Below the pieces are notes generated by a model, which saw nothing but the letters and a program-made list of their open reading frames with translations, had not been told where the DNA came from and did not search any database. This document shows, piece by piece, positions 22,330-33,753 of a stretch of DNA of 64,000 nucleotides. The DNA is from Petunia secreta (lineage: Eukaryota; Streptophyta; Magnoliopsida; Solanales; Solanaceae): positions 5,394,001 through 5,458,000 of the forward strand of contig JARKIP010000033.1 of NCBI GenBank assembly GCA_029990175.1, in the 5' to 3' direction. Within the stretch, counting starts at the first letter, position 1. Every line of letters starts with the position of its first letter. The translations under genes and the position numbers were made by a program.

Positions 22330-22860
22330 GGGTCTCAAAGATGACTAATCCGATTCCCAGAGCCGCAGAATTATTGTATCAGCTCTCCAAAGTATTGGTG
22401 AAACATGAAGATCCTGAATGGTCGATACATTGCTGCAAAGTATTGGCATGATTAAAGATGAACCTCCTAAGCTTCTAACAATAACCGAATCGGTCCCGGG
22501 GGAGCACTTGCTGCTGTACATCACAATCTCAGAAGTGGCGTAGAATGCGGTCCTTACGCGAGAAAAAGATGGGAAACTTTCTGTACAATATGCTAGTCGG
22601 GGAATTTTGTAGGCAGATAGATGCCTTTCGTTACCAATTCAGTCTGTGGCGGTGGTAGTCATGACAACGCAAGAGTTGTACCCATATTTCCTTAATCATT
22701 CGGTCATTGTGGCCTCCTATATACCGATGTGGACTATTCTGTCTAAGCCTGGTCTTTCAAAAAGGTTAGCAGAGTGGGTTCAGGAGCTTGGGGAGTATGA
22801 CATCATTTATCAGCCACGAACAGTTATATGATCACAAACCCTAGAGGATTTTGCTAAGGA
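22330..22860 (+). pseudogene. Tat-1 end of RT/RNase H, RT core missing
   Basis: A short piece (AAELLYQLSKVLVKHEDPEW) is followed directly by an RNase H block (HLLLYITISEVA ... REKDGKLS..YASRG) and then by LSKRLAEWVQELGEYDIIYQPRT at 22755-22827, the usual end of Tat RT-RNase H. The polymerase fingers and palm with the YxDD box are absent. Tat-3 has the same join. Confidence 0.75.
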
Positions 22861-22889
22861 TTTTAGCACAGAGTTAGCGTTAGAAGTAG

Positions 22890-23520
22890 AAGAGGCGATA
22901 AGGAACACAGAAATAGTTAGCCCTGGACACAGGGTAATCTATACGGGTGTGGTACTCAAAGGTGAGGAGGCCGACCTTGATTTGTGGATTAAAACACCCA
23001 CCAGGAGGATCTCTGCTCGTACAATGAAGCATAATTTGAAGCCATAATTGAAGCTCTTTACTTAGCCTACATGTCAGAGGCCATAGAGATCAGTCTCCAT
23101 AGCGGCTCCCGGCCGGTGGTCAATCGAGTGAACGAAATCTTTTCCATAGAAGATGTCTGCATGGCAGATCAACAAGCAAAGATAAGGACAGTCCTGAAAA
23201 ACTTTTGCAAATAGAAGTTTATATATCGGGAGGAATGTATAGAAGATGGCGAAGTGACCTACGATATAAACATCAACTCGGGTGCTCAGCTAGCAGTGAT
23301 TGAGTTAACCTCCGCGGACCTGATGAACCTTAAAGTTCCAAACACAGGATCCGCTACAGGATGGCGTCATGCACTACAAGAGAACTTGGACAAGAGAATA
23401 CTCCCTAGGGACAAGGCAGAAAGTAGACAACTGATAAGGCAAGGAGTTCATTACTGTTTGATTAATGGGAAGCTATACCATCGGGTGGTTAAAGGCCCAC
23501 AATTTATGCTCTAGGATCCA
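22890..23520 (+). pseudogene. Tat-1 archaeal-type RNase H remnant and integrase linker
   Basis: From about 22920 the reading resembles the extra RNase H of Tat elements, with a degenerate EALYLAYMSEA..ISLH..SRPVV block at 23045-23130. It is followed (23254-23514) by an 86-codon frame with VIELTSADLMNLKVPNTGS and CLINGKLYHRVVKGP, the linker before integrase. Integrase itself is missing; about 150 bp later the reading is already at the pol end (WFKKYYS then stop, near 23650-23673). Confidence 0.72.
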
Positions 23521-23679
23521 GCACCATCCGACAAGGAATCCTCGGGGAGCACTTCCGGGTCTCCTAAAAGTCCTTCATCAAGCATGGAGCAGCGCCATCA
23601 AAAAGGTGAAAGCATCCATGGACATGAAAGAACAATTAATACTTGGTTTAAGAAGTACTACTCTTGAAAGGTCAACTGG

Positions 23680-25690
23680 ACCTATATACTCGAGACATGT
23701 ATTTTCTTCTTGCTCTTTGTTTTTATCATTACTTTTAAACGGGCACTTATCCCCGTCATTGTTAAGTTGTTATTGGTTTGATGCCTCTTTCATCAATAAA
23801 ATTATTATTCTACTTAGTCAGTTTCACAATCAAATCCATCTACGATCCAAATAGTCATAGCCTCAGCACAACTTAAGTTGAAGTAATATACTCGCTTTTT
23901 GCTATAAAAAGTAGAGTACACTACTCGCTTAAAGCTAGATCACTTCTAGTTCAACCACCAGACACTATTCGCAAGTTAAAATCATCAATTCAATAAATTG
24001 CACCAATATATCGATGGGGACGCCCGCCCTCATAGTGCCAATAAGCCTTAAAACAATCGACTGAACAAGCACAGACGTTCTAGCTTAACGAAAAAATGAT
24101 CCGTTACATACAACGGGCTAAAGACGTCCCCTTGAGGGCACAAGCCTTGTCCTAAAAACCGTGTACCACTGGTGCAATACAAGTCATCGTTACCGATGCA
24201 AAAGAAGCGCCCAACAGTGTGCACACCCGTCTTTAAAAGACAAACCCCCAAAAAGGCACCCAAAAATATGCTATTTGACTACACTACAAGTAATAACGCA
24301 AACACATAAAATATTTATGATCGTCTATTTTCATTAGTATTCATAGCCCGTAGGCTTACAATATACAATTAAGTTCTTTCGAATACAACACAATTCATTA
24401 TAGGTGTTTATAAGAAACTAAAAGTCTTCAAAAAGGCTAAAGCTACAAGTTCCTCTAAATTTGATGAGGCCAAGATCCTTCATCTGGATTGTAGCTACTA
24501 CTCAGCAGGGAACCCGAAGTTTTTCCTAGCATCAGGAGATATGTCCGCCGGAGCATTCTTCGGTACAAGGTCACTGATATAACCAACGGCCGAGCATCTC
24601 GTCCGAAACAAAGGGCCTCAGAAGTGTTTGAGCACGAGCGAGACCTTCTCTCATAGCAGGCAAACTTGAAGATCTTCTTCAACCTTTACTGGTCAAATGG
24701 GAGTGCACAACCCGACAAATCTTCAAGCACAATCAGGAGCTCATTAAAGATGAGAAGGCTTAAGCTGACCTATAACAAAAAGGAATCTCTCCCCAGGAAT
24801 TCCATAGCCAGCAGCCGAAGAGACATTGCAATAGTAATTCCACCGAACAAGTTGACAACCTCGAGTCACAAACATACTTGGAGCTTGGTGACACCTTAAT
24901 CAGCTGATGGAAAGAAGATGAATCCCCTTTCCAGTGAAGGAAAAGAACCAGGCATTGGAGCATCAACCCAAAGCTATTGAAGGAGTTACCTGAACACCGA
25001 CAGTGTCCAGGAAGAGAAGCCTCATGAAAGCTGAAAGGGCTAAGCGTCCTGACCCCACATGACAAGAGGAATATCACAACAACCGCATCATTAAAAACGA
25101 GCGCATCATAATCAGTGCTCATTGAAGACATTAGGAAGAACACCATTAGAATCCCGATCAAACTTCATGATTCGGGGGACTCCGTTCCCCTTATCATGGA
25201 TGGAGAAACTGAGAAAGAAAATTTTGGAGGTTTCTTTGTTTATTGTTTTCTTATATACCATCCATTCTGAGTGAAGGAGTCGTTCTGGGAAAATCAAACC
25301 AAGATAAAAAAACGAACATTTTTGGTGAAGATATGTTATTCTTTTATAAGAAAGCTTTGGAAGGGATGATGTCTTTTTTGAAGAAAAGTTTATGGTTCTT
25401 ATTTATCATGAAGCCCTTATTTATATGGGGAATATGATAAGAATAGAGCATAAAAACGGTCCATATAATTACGACCTGGAGATATTAAATGGTTCGGCCT
25501 AATAAAAGGCGTTTATTTGAAAGGTGCATAGAATTGACATTAGCCAATCAGATGAAGACACATGGGTTTCAAGAAGAAATCAAGCGCCATTATTGGTCAA
25601 AGGGATTGCGAATTTCAAGGAGTCAGTGAGATATATTTTCACATCCTTTTTTCATGCTTATTGCACTTCCTGACTGCTTACGATAGCACT
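23680..25690 (-). other. Tat-1 3' internal region with open antisense frames
   Basis: About 2 kb between pol and the 3' LTR. The strand opposite to the element holds frames at 25297-25112 (61 codons), 25161-24760 (133 codons) and 24682-24455 (75 codons). Their translations line up with antisense frames at the same place in Tat-2 (32912-32538) and Tat-3 (39087-39881): MKFDRDSN, an LLSCGVR-like block, CWLWNS, and SYNPDEGS near the end. Together they suggest an antisense gene of roughly 300 codons broken by frameshifts. DNA homology alone would also give aligned readings, so coding is not proven. Confidence 0.45.
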
Positions 25691-25691
25691 C

Positions 25692-25710
25692 AGTAAGTGG
25701 GGAGATTGTC
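25692..25710 (+). other. Polypurine tract of Tat-1
   Basis: AGTAAGTGGGGAGATTGTC directly before the 3' LTR, aligned with AAGTGGGGGAACTGAG in Tat-2. Confidence 0.75.
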
Positions 25711-26104
25711 TGTGTGGGAAAAAATATGCCATCTATGATTACGGGGATACGAGTCCAGCTGGCAAGGCTAGACTTAGCTTACAAGACACCGAGTACAAAG
25801 GATACACTTCTGCTCCTGCTCAAACGGTACCAGTATAGGATGTAAGGTATACATCCCACCACCTTAGGGTTTACAGTCTCCTAGTTAGGGTTTAGTATAT
25901 ATTGCGCCTTGAATATACAGGCCGACAACCTTATTAGTCTTTATAGTTTACCATAGCTAGGACTGGGTAAATCGTAACTATAAATAAGCCTCCAATCATT
26001 GTATTGTACAATCAAGCGATTGACATTGAATCCAGCTATTCACTCTTATGACCCTGTTATAAATGTAATTGTTTAACCTAGACGACAAAATTTAGGCATA
26101 AACA
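25711..26104 (+). repeat. Tat-1 3' LTR
   Basis: 394 bp, tgtgtggga... to ...ggcataaaca. It is 85 bp shorter than the 5' LTR, mainly through small deletions, one near its right end where the poly-T rich leader is missing. Confidence 0.88.
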
Positions 26105-26691
26105 AAATGTTATCTTGTAAGTTTTTTCCACATTCTTGACTATTATGATTTTTTCTTATATATCTATGTATTTTTCTTCCACTTTCCATGAGTCGCTAGA
26201 GTCATAACTGGGCTCTAATTCAATGCTATATTGTATACTTGATTGTTTTATTGGTAATAAACTTGTAAAAGATTGGATAAATCAATATTTATTATCTATA
26301 TGCTTAAAATCATAGAATTTGGGAAGGTCATCACAAGTTCTAGCCTTAGGGTACCAAGACTCATTCTAGATTGGTTGTAGGTTAGGTTGTAAGAAGGAAC
26401 TAGAGATAGTTGTATCATTGATATCCTTTGGTTAACGGCTCTGAACAGTGATAATTTGGTATTTTACCGTCTTGAGACTCAATTTTACTTTCATTTTTTT
26501 AATACAAAAGCATTTAATTGTTACTAGAATTGACGAAATATGATTCTTTTCAGGTCTGGGATCTTTGTATGTGCTAAAATCGTATTTAGACAATTTCATT
26601 TGATTTTATATTTAAGTAGGTCAAAAGCAAGAAGCCCTATCAAGTTAACCATTTTTTTCCCTTTATGTTACTTAGATCTAAAAGTAGAGCT
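26105..26691. other. Unassigned DNA between Tat-1 and Tat-2
   Basis: AT-rich, no long frame. It could be the continuation of the LTR-like region broken by Tat-1 on its left, and of 33754 onward beyond Tat-2 on its right. Nothing else was recognised. Confidence 0.4.
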
Positions 26692-27196
26692 TGTGTGGGA
26701 AAAAATACGCCACCTACTACTACAGGGATACGAGTACAGCTGGAGAGACTAGACTTATCTTATATGTCACTGGGCACAAAGGATACACGCCCGCTCTTGG
26801 AGCCAACAACCGTTTAGGCGGTACGACTATAGGACGCAGGGTATACATCCCGCCGCCTAGGATTCACAGTCTCCTAGTTAGGGTTTAGTATATACCACCG
26901 CCTTGAGTTATGGGCCCATAGCTCTATTAGTCTTTGTATTTTACCTTATTTAGGACTGAGTATCACTACTATAAATACCCCTCCTTTTACTGTATTGTAC
27001 ATGAAGGCGATTCACCACAGAATTTGGCTACTCTCAATGAATAAGAATTACTTTACCTTTTCTTGCTTATTTCGTCATGCTTATTTATTTCTATTTTCAT
27101 TATATTTACTTACTTTTCCGTCGTAATAACTGTATTGCTTGTGACCCTAACCATAATTAATTGTTTAACCTAGACGTACAATTTTAGGCATATATA
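26692..27196 (+). repeat. Tat-2 5' LTR
   Basis: 505 bp, tgtgtggga to ggcatatata (the usual end is ggcataaaca, so the terminal CA has mutated). TATAAATA at 26970-26977. Confidence 0.9.
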
Positions 27197-27199
27197 GTT

Positions 27200-27218
27200 T
27201 GGCGCCGATCGTGGGGCC
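27200..27218 (+). other. Primer-binding site of Tat-2
   Basis: TGGCGCCGATCGTGGGGCC, the Tat-type PBS with two or so changes in the middle. Confidence 0.85.
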
Positions 27219-27257
27219 TAGGAAATTGTAGGTATTCTACGAAGGAGAAGACACAAT

Positions 27258-28350
27258 CATGTCAAGTCATGACAACAACGCAGTATGAGGCACCGATAAC
27301 GAGATCCAACAGATAATTCATAACTCGGTCAACACGATTAAAACTGTGAACTACTATCTAAGATCAAAACCCAGTTACCTGTCGTCATGGCTAGGATCTT
27401 AGCAGAATATCACCCTTCATTATAGAAAAATACCAGTGGTCAGAAGGCTCATCAATACGATCTTTGGGGGGCCCTACTCGGAAATGCTGAGACCAAAGCC
27501 ATCATGGTTTGCGAGGCTCACCAACATATGACCAAGAAGCTATGCGTCAACACCATCGAATTCAACGATGAGGACTTACGACGATCCTGCCACCCTCACT
27601 ATGACACTCTAATAATCACATTGCAGGTACATGACGCTCGAGTCAAGCGTGTATTGGTGGATCCTAGCAACATCATTCATTGGAAGGCTGTTTGCAAGAT
27701 GGAGATACAGTATTAGGTAATCCCCAGCCCGTATACTATAGCCAGCTTTAACATCTCCAACGAGAAGTTTGTGGGAGAGATACTCCTACAGGTACACCTA
27801 CCAGGAGCAACAAGGGTGACCTCCTTCCAAGTAATGACATGCGACCTCTCGTATAACAATATCCTCGGAAGGCCCTGGATTCACGAAGTACGCGCGGTGC
27901 TATCTAGGCTTTATAAAATCCTGAACTACTCGACTCCTTGGTGGGTGAAAGAAATCCAGGGGGAGCAGAAGACGCTAGAAGTTATCCCGGAGCTTCTACG
28001 TAACTGCAGTGATAGATGCCACCGAAAAGGAGACAAAAAACTGGAAGAAGAAGTTGGATAAGCTGTTTGGCCCTGATATGGTTACCAGCGTACCTCTCGG
28101 ATATGGGGTCCATAAGGTGACTGGGTCTCGAGGGCCAGCCATCACGCCCTCTAGCCTGGAGGAAGAAGACAAGCCAGCTAAAGCCACAGTCAATGATCTT
28201 AACTCGGTGATCTTCGACGAGAAGGTTCTGGATAAGAAATTTTATGTGGGGGTTAAACTCTCAGCCGAAGCCAAGCAAGAATACGCTAACTACCTGCGCA
28301 CTCGGTCAGGCACCTTCATCTGGACACACACTGACTTGCGGGGGATATGA
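27258..28350 (+). pseudogene. Tat-2 gag stub, protease and start of RT
   Basis: Translation opens MSSHDNN at 27258 and meets a stop nine codons later; almost all gag is deleted. Protease is read at 27504-27716 and 27771-28061. It has FNDEDLRRS.HPHYD, a degenerate active site VLVDPSN (the glycine is gone) and YNNILGRPW. From 28009 the frame carries the RT lead-in (F.VGVKLSAEAKQEY...) up to a TGA at 28348-28350; after that stop the same frame continues into the RT proper. Confidence 0.8.
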
Positions 28351-29089
28351 ACTAGCCTCATCATACATAATCTCAACATCGATTTGAACTTCAAGCCAGT
28401 CAAGCAGAAGAAACGACCGATCATTAGCGAAAAAGGCCAGGGGGTCCATGAAGAGGTCGAAAAACTACTAAACAATGATTCCATTCGCGAGGTCCTATAC
28501 CCCGATTGGTCCTCCAATGTCATGGTAGTCCCCAAAAAAAATTGTAAGTGGAGGATGTACATCGACTTCATACATCTGAACAAAGCATGCCCAAAAGATT
28601 CCTTCCTGCTGTTCAATATTGATCAACTCATTGATTCGACAGTAGGCCATGAAGCCTTGAGTTTTCTAGATGCATACTCAGGGTACAATCAGACCCTCAT
28701 GAACCCGGATGATTAAGAAAAGACCTCTTTCATCACAGACAGGGGGACTTATTTATAGGGTAATGCCTTTTGAACTAAAAAATACAGGAGCGACTTATCA
28801 GAGGTTGGTGAACCTGATGTTCAAGGAGCAGATCAGAAAGACCATGGAAGTTTGCATCGATGACATGTTGGTCAAATCAAAATTTGCCAAAGATCACGTC
28901 AGCCATCTGGAGATAACGTTTGGAATTTTGGACAAATATAGAATGAAGCTCAACCCCGAGAAGTGTGCCTTCATCGTATCCTCTAGGATGTTCCTTGGAT
29001 TTATAGTTTCCAACATGGGCATAGAAGTGAATCCCGTCAAGATCGAAGCAAATCGAGGCGATACCGGAAGTTCTGAAAAGCGAGCTTAA
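28351..29089 (+). pseudogene. Tat-2 reverse transcriptase, one frameshift
   Basis: 28384-28716 reads the RT fingers and palm (FKPVKQKKR, VMVVPKKNCKWRMYIDF, NKACPKDSF, FLDAYSGYNQ) and ends at a TAA. The next frame, 28709-29089, continues with VMPFELKNTGATYQRLVN, the catalytic VCIDDMLVKS box (Y replaced by C before IDD) and KCAF...FLGFIVS. A one-base shift near 28710 joins them. This is the only copy of an RT core among the three Tat elements of this LTR family. Confidence 0.88.
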
Positions 29090-29640
29090 GTTAAAAGGCT
29101 TAACGACCGAATTACAGCACTCAGCCGGTTCATCTCACGATCGTCAGAGAAGTGTCATCAGTTTTTCAATGTCTTGAAAAAGAATAAAGGCTTTGAATGG
29201 ACGGAGCTGTGCCGCGAGTCAATGCGAGAACTAAAGCAATATCTGGCGAATCCCCCATTGCTTACCAAGCCACGCGAGGGAGAACAGTTATTGTTGTACC
29301 TAGCATTGTCCGAAGTTTCCGTTAGTGCTGTCCTGGCATGAGAAAAGAAAGGGGTGCAGTCCCCAGTCAATTACGTCAGCAAGTCCCTTTTGGACGCGGA
29401 AACTAGGTATCAACACCTGGAGAAACGCGCACTTGCTTTAGTCAAGGCAGCGAGGAAGTTGCGGCCATATTTTCAGTCACATCATTGTCATGGTTTCCTC
29501 TTTTCCCTTACGGAATATTCTGCACAAACCCGAGCTGTCAGGCAGGATGGCAAAATGGGTCGTTGAGCTTGGGGAATATTGACATCATTTATCATCCACG
29601 TACGGCTATCAAACCATAGGTACTAGCAGACTTTGTTGAC
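29090..29640 (+). pseudogene. Tat-2 RNase H (RT-linked)
   Basis: Reads LSRFISRSSEKC..FFNVLKK, FEWTELC, PPLLTKPREGEQLLLYLALSEVSVSAVL, then a stop, then SPVNYVSKSLLDAETRYQHLEK in frame 29354-29566. After 29520 a frameshift and deletion disturb the end. These are the standard blocks that follow RT in gypsy elements. Confidence 0.8.
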
Positions 29641-30379
29641 GACTTCAGTACCGATTTGATGCCGGGAGTTGAGGCAGAACGCGAGATGATGAAGGGCGTT
29701 AACCCTAGAGAATGTGTGATCCACTCTGACGGGCCCTCAAACGTAAAAGGGGTCGGGCTTGGTCTAGTGATCAAATCCCCAGCAGAGAACATGTTTAGGA
29801 AAGCTGTCAGCTACACCAAATGGCGAACAATGCGGCAAAATATAAAGCAGTAATTTAAGCTTTAGAATTAGCTTACATATTAGGGTCCAGGGAGATCAGT
29901 ATCAATTGCGACTCCAAGCTCATTTTCAATCAGGTAACTGGGGCTTACGCCGCCAAGGACGGCTGCATGCAGGAGTACTTGGCCAGGGCCAAAAATGTCT
30001 GAACAATTTTAAACAATGGAAGATTAATCAGATACCGAGAGAAGAAAACGTAGAGGCTGATGCCCTAGCCAGTCTAGCGGCTACTGCAAACTTAAACGCC
30101 TACAGCCTTGTTTCCACCATTGAGCTAATGTACGCGAACATCAAGCGTCGCGAGGTCAATACAGTAGGATCATTGTGGGACTGGCGGCACCCAATCATTG
30201 AGTACTTGGACAAAGGAGTACTCTTGGTAGATAGAAAAGAGAGCAGAAGGTTGAGAGCTCAAGCGGCTCGCTATGTTTTAATCAATGGCAAGTTGTATCA
30301 TCGAATGTTTAGTGGACCGCTGGCTAAATGTTTTGGACCCTCTCAGGTGTATTACACGCTCAGGGAGATCCAAGATTGA
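29641..30379 (+). pseudogene. Tat-2 archaeal-type RNase H and linker
   Basis: 29656-29853 reads an IHSDGPSN..GVGLGLVI block, the start of the second RNase H known from Tat elements, and 29906-30379 ends it with QIPREENVEADALASLAA. The linker follows (LDKGVLLVDRKESRRLRAQAARYVLINGKLY and later HRMFSGPLAKC). Having two RNase H domains is an established mark of the Tat lineage. Stops and a frameshift near 29850-29905 break the domain. Confidence 0.83.
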
Positions 30380-31308
30380 GAATGTGAAAATCACTCCGGC
30401 GGCGATGTCTAGCTCATAAATTAATCAGGGCAAGCTATTTTTGGTCCCGAATAGAAGATGACGCAAGCAAGTTTGCCCCAGTGTGTAATAGTTTCCAAAG
30501 ATTCTCCCACGTACTTCATCAGCTGGCAGAGTTATTACACTCAGTAATAGGGCCTTCGCCTTTAATGAAGCGAGGAATGGACATCGTAGAGCCCATGCCT
30601 AAAGCACCTGGTGGTGTCAAGTTTTTGCTTATCTTGACAGACTACTTCACCAAATGGATCGAGGCGGCAGCCTACGCCCGGATTCGAGAACAGGAAGTCA
30701 TAGAGTTTATCTAAAAGAATATTATGTGCCGATTTGGCATCCCAGCAGAAATCACATGCGACAACGATCCTCATTTGATAGGCGAAAAAATCACTGCTTT
30801 TCTGAAGGAATGGGAAATTAAGAGAATAACCTCTACTCCCTATCACCCTTCGGCTAATGGACAAGCTGAATCTTCAAACAAGACAATAGTGAAGAATCTA
30901 AAGAAGCGACTCAAAGAAGCTAAGGGAAAGTGGTCGGAAGAACTGCCTGGAGTCCTATGGGCCTACCAAACTACATCCAAAGCCAGCACCGGAGAGACGT
31001 CGTTTTCACTTATTTTGGACGAGCAGCGAGAAATAGTGGCTATACACCTTGCAGCCCAGAACCAACGGGTGGAGCAGTATTCCAACGCGAGGACTAATAC
31101 ACGATCCTTCAACATGGGGGACCTGGTCCTCCGCAAAGTCACTCAGAACACCAAGCAGGCCGGTGTAGGTAAGCTCGCCCTGAATTGGGAAGGGCCTTAC
31201 AAAGTTCGAGGCATAGCTGGGAAAGGTGCGTATGTTCTTGAATACATGGAAGGAACGGTCATTCCAAATAGTTGGAACATCACATGTCTAAAGAAATACT
31301 ACTCTTGA
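30380..31308 (+). pseudogene. Tat-2 integrase, one in-frame stop
   Basis: The finger region (30380-30480) is degraded. From 30481 the frame stays open to 31308 except for one TAA at 30712-30714; the pieces on both sides are in the same phase. The catalytic triad is visible: D in GMDIVEP and TDYFTKW, D in CDNDP, E in NGQAESSN. The C-terminal part has LNWEGPYKV and ends WNITCLKKYYS. It inserts element DNA in living relatives; here it is broken by one stop and a poor zinc finger. Confidence 0.88.
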
Positions 31309-33280
31309 AAGGCTCAGTTAAGCCCATATACTCGAGAAATGTATTTTTCCCTTTCCTGTTTTCTTTTATTATCATTACATAAAACGAGCACACATCCCTA
31401 TTCTTTAGGTTTGCAGGGATCCACACCCTAAACATCAATAAAACTACTATTTTTAGTTAGTTTTACTTATTTATTCAGATTTTCTACGATCTAACTATTC
31501 ATCGCCCCGACCAGATTTAAGTTGAAGTAATACACTCACTTTTCTCTATAAAAAGTAGGGTACACTACTCACTTAGAGCTAGACCCCGTCTACCTCAGCC
31601 ACCAGGCATTATTCGTGAGTTGAACTTGTTAATTCAACAACTGCACCTACACACTGACGGGGACGCCTATTCGCATAGTGCCAGAAAGTCTTAAATACTC
31701 GAGTAACTAAGCAGAGACGCTCGAAGTCGGACGCAAAAGTGCGTGTTGTCACACTGGTTAAAGTCGTCCCATTGTGGGCGCAAACAGCCATCTCCTACAG
31801 ATGCAACATAATCGCCAAATATTGGTGCAGAACAGACGTAATTGACCAAAGTAGGCTCATTGATAAACGTTCTTAAACAATTAGAACATTCAGTACGACC
31901 GGAAGCCATCTATTCCTTAGGTGCACGAAACATACTGCTTGACTATACATTACAAAACATGTAGTTACACAAGTACGTATAGAATTATTGATGAACGACC
32001 ATTTTATTAATAACAAACAGCATGTAGGCTCACAATATACAATTAGTTCTTCCTGAATACAACATTTGTTTATAACAATTGTAGAAAAAAAAGGGAAGAC
32101 TAAATTCGCAGGTTCCTTCGAATTTGCACGGTTGGAGACTCTTCATCTGGATTGTAGATCTTGCATCAAAGTCTCTCCCGGCAACAAGAAGGCGAAATTT
32201 TTAAGTTGATACCCAAGCAGCAACATCTTTGTGATGCTGCACCACGGGAATTGGAAAAATCAGCCCAACTGAGGAATCCTTCAGTAGAAAGGCAGAGGCA
32301 GCTGAATGGGCATCGAAGACTTCACTTAGATCCATTTGGAGAGATTTCAATGAGGAACCCCCGTTAATCTCGAAAATGCCTTATACTCCCTCTCCCCCAA
32401 ACGATTGGAAGCTCATGCAAACTCCAAAATTGAGGAACAGCCAGGGCTATACAGCCACCCTAAATGCTGTTGGTATGGAGAATGCTCTCGGGCGTTAACC
32501 GCTTGAAGAAGGAGATAATATCCTAGGGACATACTCCTCATGCAAAAGAAGTTTCTTCCGGGATATGTTCCCATACAACTGGAAGATGAACTACTACAGG
32601 AAGCCTGAATGGGATTGCATTCCTCTCCTGCCATGCGCCACATGATAAGAAGAATACCATAGTAATCATCACGCGTGAAGACAGACATACAGAAATCAAC
32701 GTGTCAACCACAACAAGGACATTCTGAAGAACATCATCATTAGAATCCCGGCCAAATTTCATGAGTCGGGGGATTTCATTCGCTCCTTTGCGGATGAAGA
32801 AAGAACAGAAGGTGACTATAGATGAGTTTCTTCCTACAACTTCCTTATGCATCATCCATTTAGAATGAAGAAGACACTCTGGGAATATCGAACCAGGATC
32901 GAAAGGAAACATTTTTTAAGAAAAAGAAGTTCCTCACTATCATAAGAAATTGTTGAGAAAGTGAAGGATTTTTATGAGGAGAAGTCTGTAATTTTTCTAT
33001 TGTCATGAAGTCTCTATTTATAGGCGATAAAGAGATAAGTATGATATGTGAAATGAACAAACGTCACTATTGCTGGAGATATGAAACGATTTGGAGCAGT
33101 TAGTGGCAGCTCTTAAAAAGGTGCATGGAATCAGTATCAACCAATCAAATGAAAGCACGCAGAGTTTTCGAAGAAATAAACGTCATCCTTGGTCAAAGAG
33201 ACTACGAGTATTAAGGAGTCAATGATATTTTCTTTTCACATCCACGCCGCTTTCACATCCTGACTGCTTGTGTCAGCACT
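31309..33280 (-). other. Tat-2 3' internal region with open antisense frame
   Basis: About 2 kb between pol and the 3' LTR, alignable with the same region of Tat-1 and Tat-3. The opposite strand has a 124-codon frame at 32912-32538 containing LLHSKWMMHKE, PRLMKFGRDSND and FFLSCGAW, matching the antisense reading of the other copies. Downstream parts of that reading (to about 32110) survive only in fragments in other frames. Confidence 0.45.
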
Positions 33281-33283
33281 CAG

Positions 33284-33300
33284 CAAGTGGGGGAACTGAG
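33284..33300 (+). other. Polypurine tract of Tat-2
   Basis: AAGTGGGGGAACTGAG directly before the 3' LTR. Confidence 0.8.
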
Positions 33301-33748
33301 TGTGTGGGCAAAAATACACCACCTACTATTACGAGACCAGCTGAAGAGACTAGACTTGTCATACAAGTCACTGGGGGCAGAGCATACACGGCCGCTCCTA
33401 GAGCCAACGACCATTTAGGTGGAACGGCTATAGGACGCAAGGTATACATCCCGCCGCCTAGGCTTTACAGTGTCCTAGTTAGGGTTTAGTATATACCACG
33501 GCCTTGAGTTATGGGCCCATAGCCCTATTAGTCTTTGTATTTTACCTTATTTAGGTGTGGGTATCACTAGAATCCGGCTACTCTTAAAGAATAACAATTA
33601 CTTTACATTTTCTTTCTTATTTCGTCTTGCTTATTTTTTACTGTTTTCATTTTATTTACTTACTTTTCTGACGTAATTACTGTATTGCTTGTGACCCCCC
33701 AGCCATATTTAATTGTTTAACCTAGACGTACAATTTTAGGCATAAACA
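33301..33748 (+). repeat. Tat-2 3' LTR with internal deletion
   Basis: 448 bp against 505 bp in the 5' copy. The main difference is the loss of about 50 bp after 'tatcacta' (near 33570), which removes the TATA box present in the 5' LTR. A smaller loss of about 8 bp lies near 33330. Confidence 0.88.
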
Positions 33749-33753
33749 GAGCT

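Larger units (their letters stand above)
19634..26104 (+). mobile_element. Tat-family LTR retrotransposon, non-autonomous (Tat-1)
   Basis: LTRs at 19634-20112 and 25711-26104, PBS at 20116-20134, polypurine tract before the 3' LTR. The interior carries decayed gag, protease, the end of RT/RNase H, an archaeal-type RNase H remnant and the linker that normally precedes integrase. The RT core and integrase are absent. Flanks are aaacc and aaatg, which match at only three of five positions, so the TSD has decayed. Layout and missing parts match Tat-3. Confidence 0.88.
26692..33748 (+). mobile_element. Tat-family LTR retrotransposon lacking most of gag (Tat-2)
   Basis: Bounded by TSD GAGCT (26687-26691 and 33749-33753). 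LTRs are 505 bp (26692-27196) and 448 bp (33301-33748). The interior keeps protease, reverse transcriptase, RNase H, a second archaeal-type RNase H and integrase in the Tat order, all with scattered stops, while gag is reduced to about 180 bp. It is therefore complementary to Tat-1 and Tat-3, which keep gag and lack RT and integrase. Confidence 0.93.
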
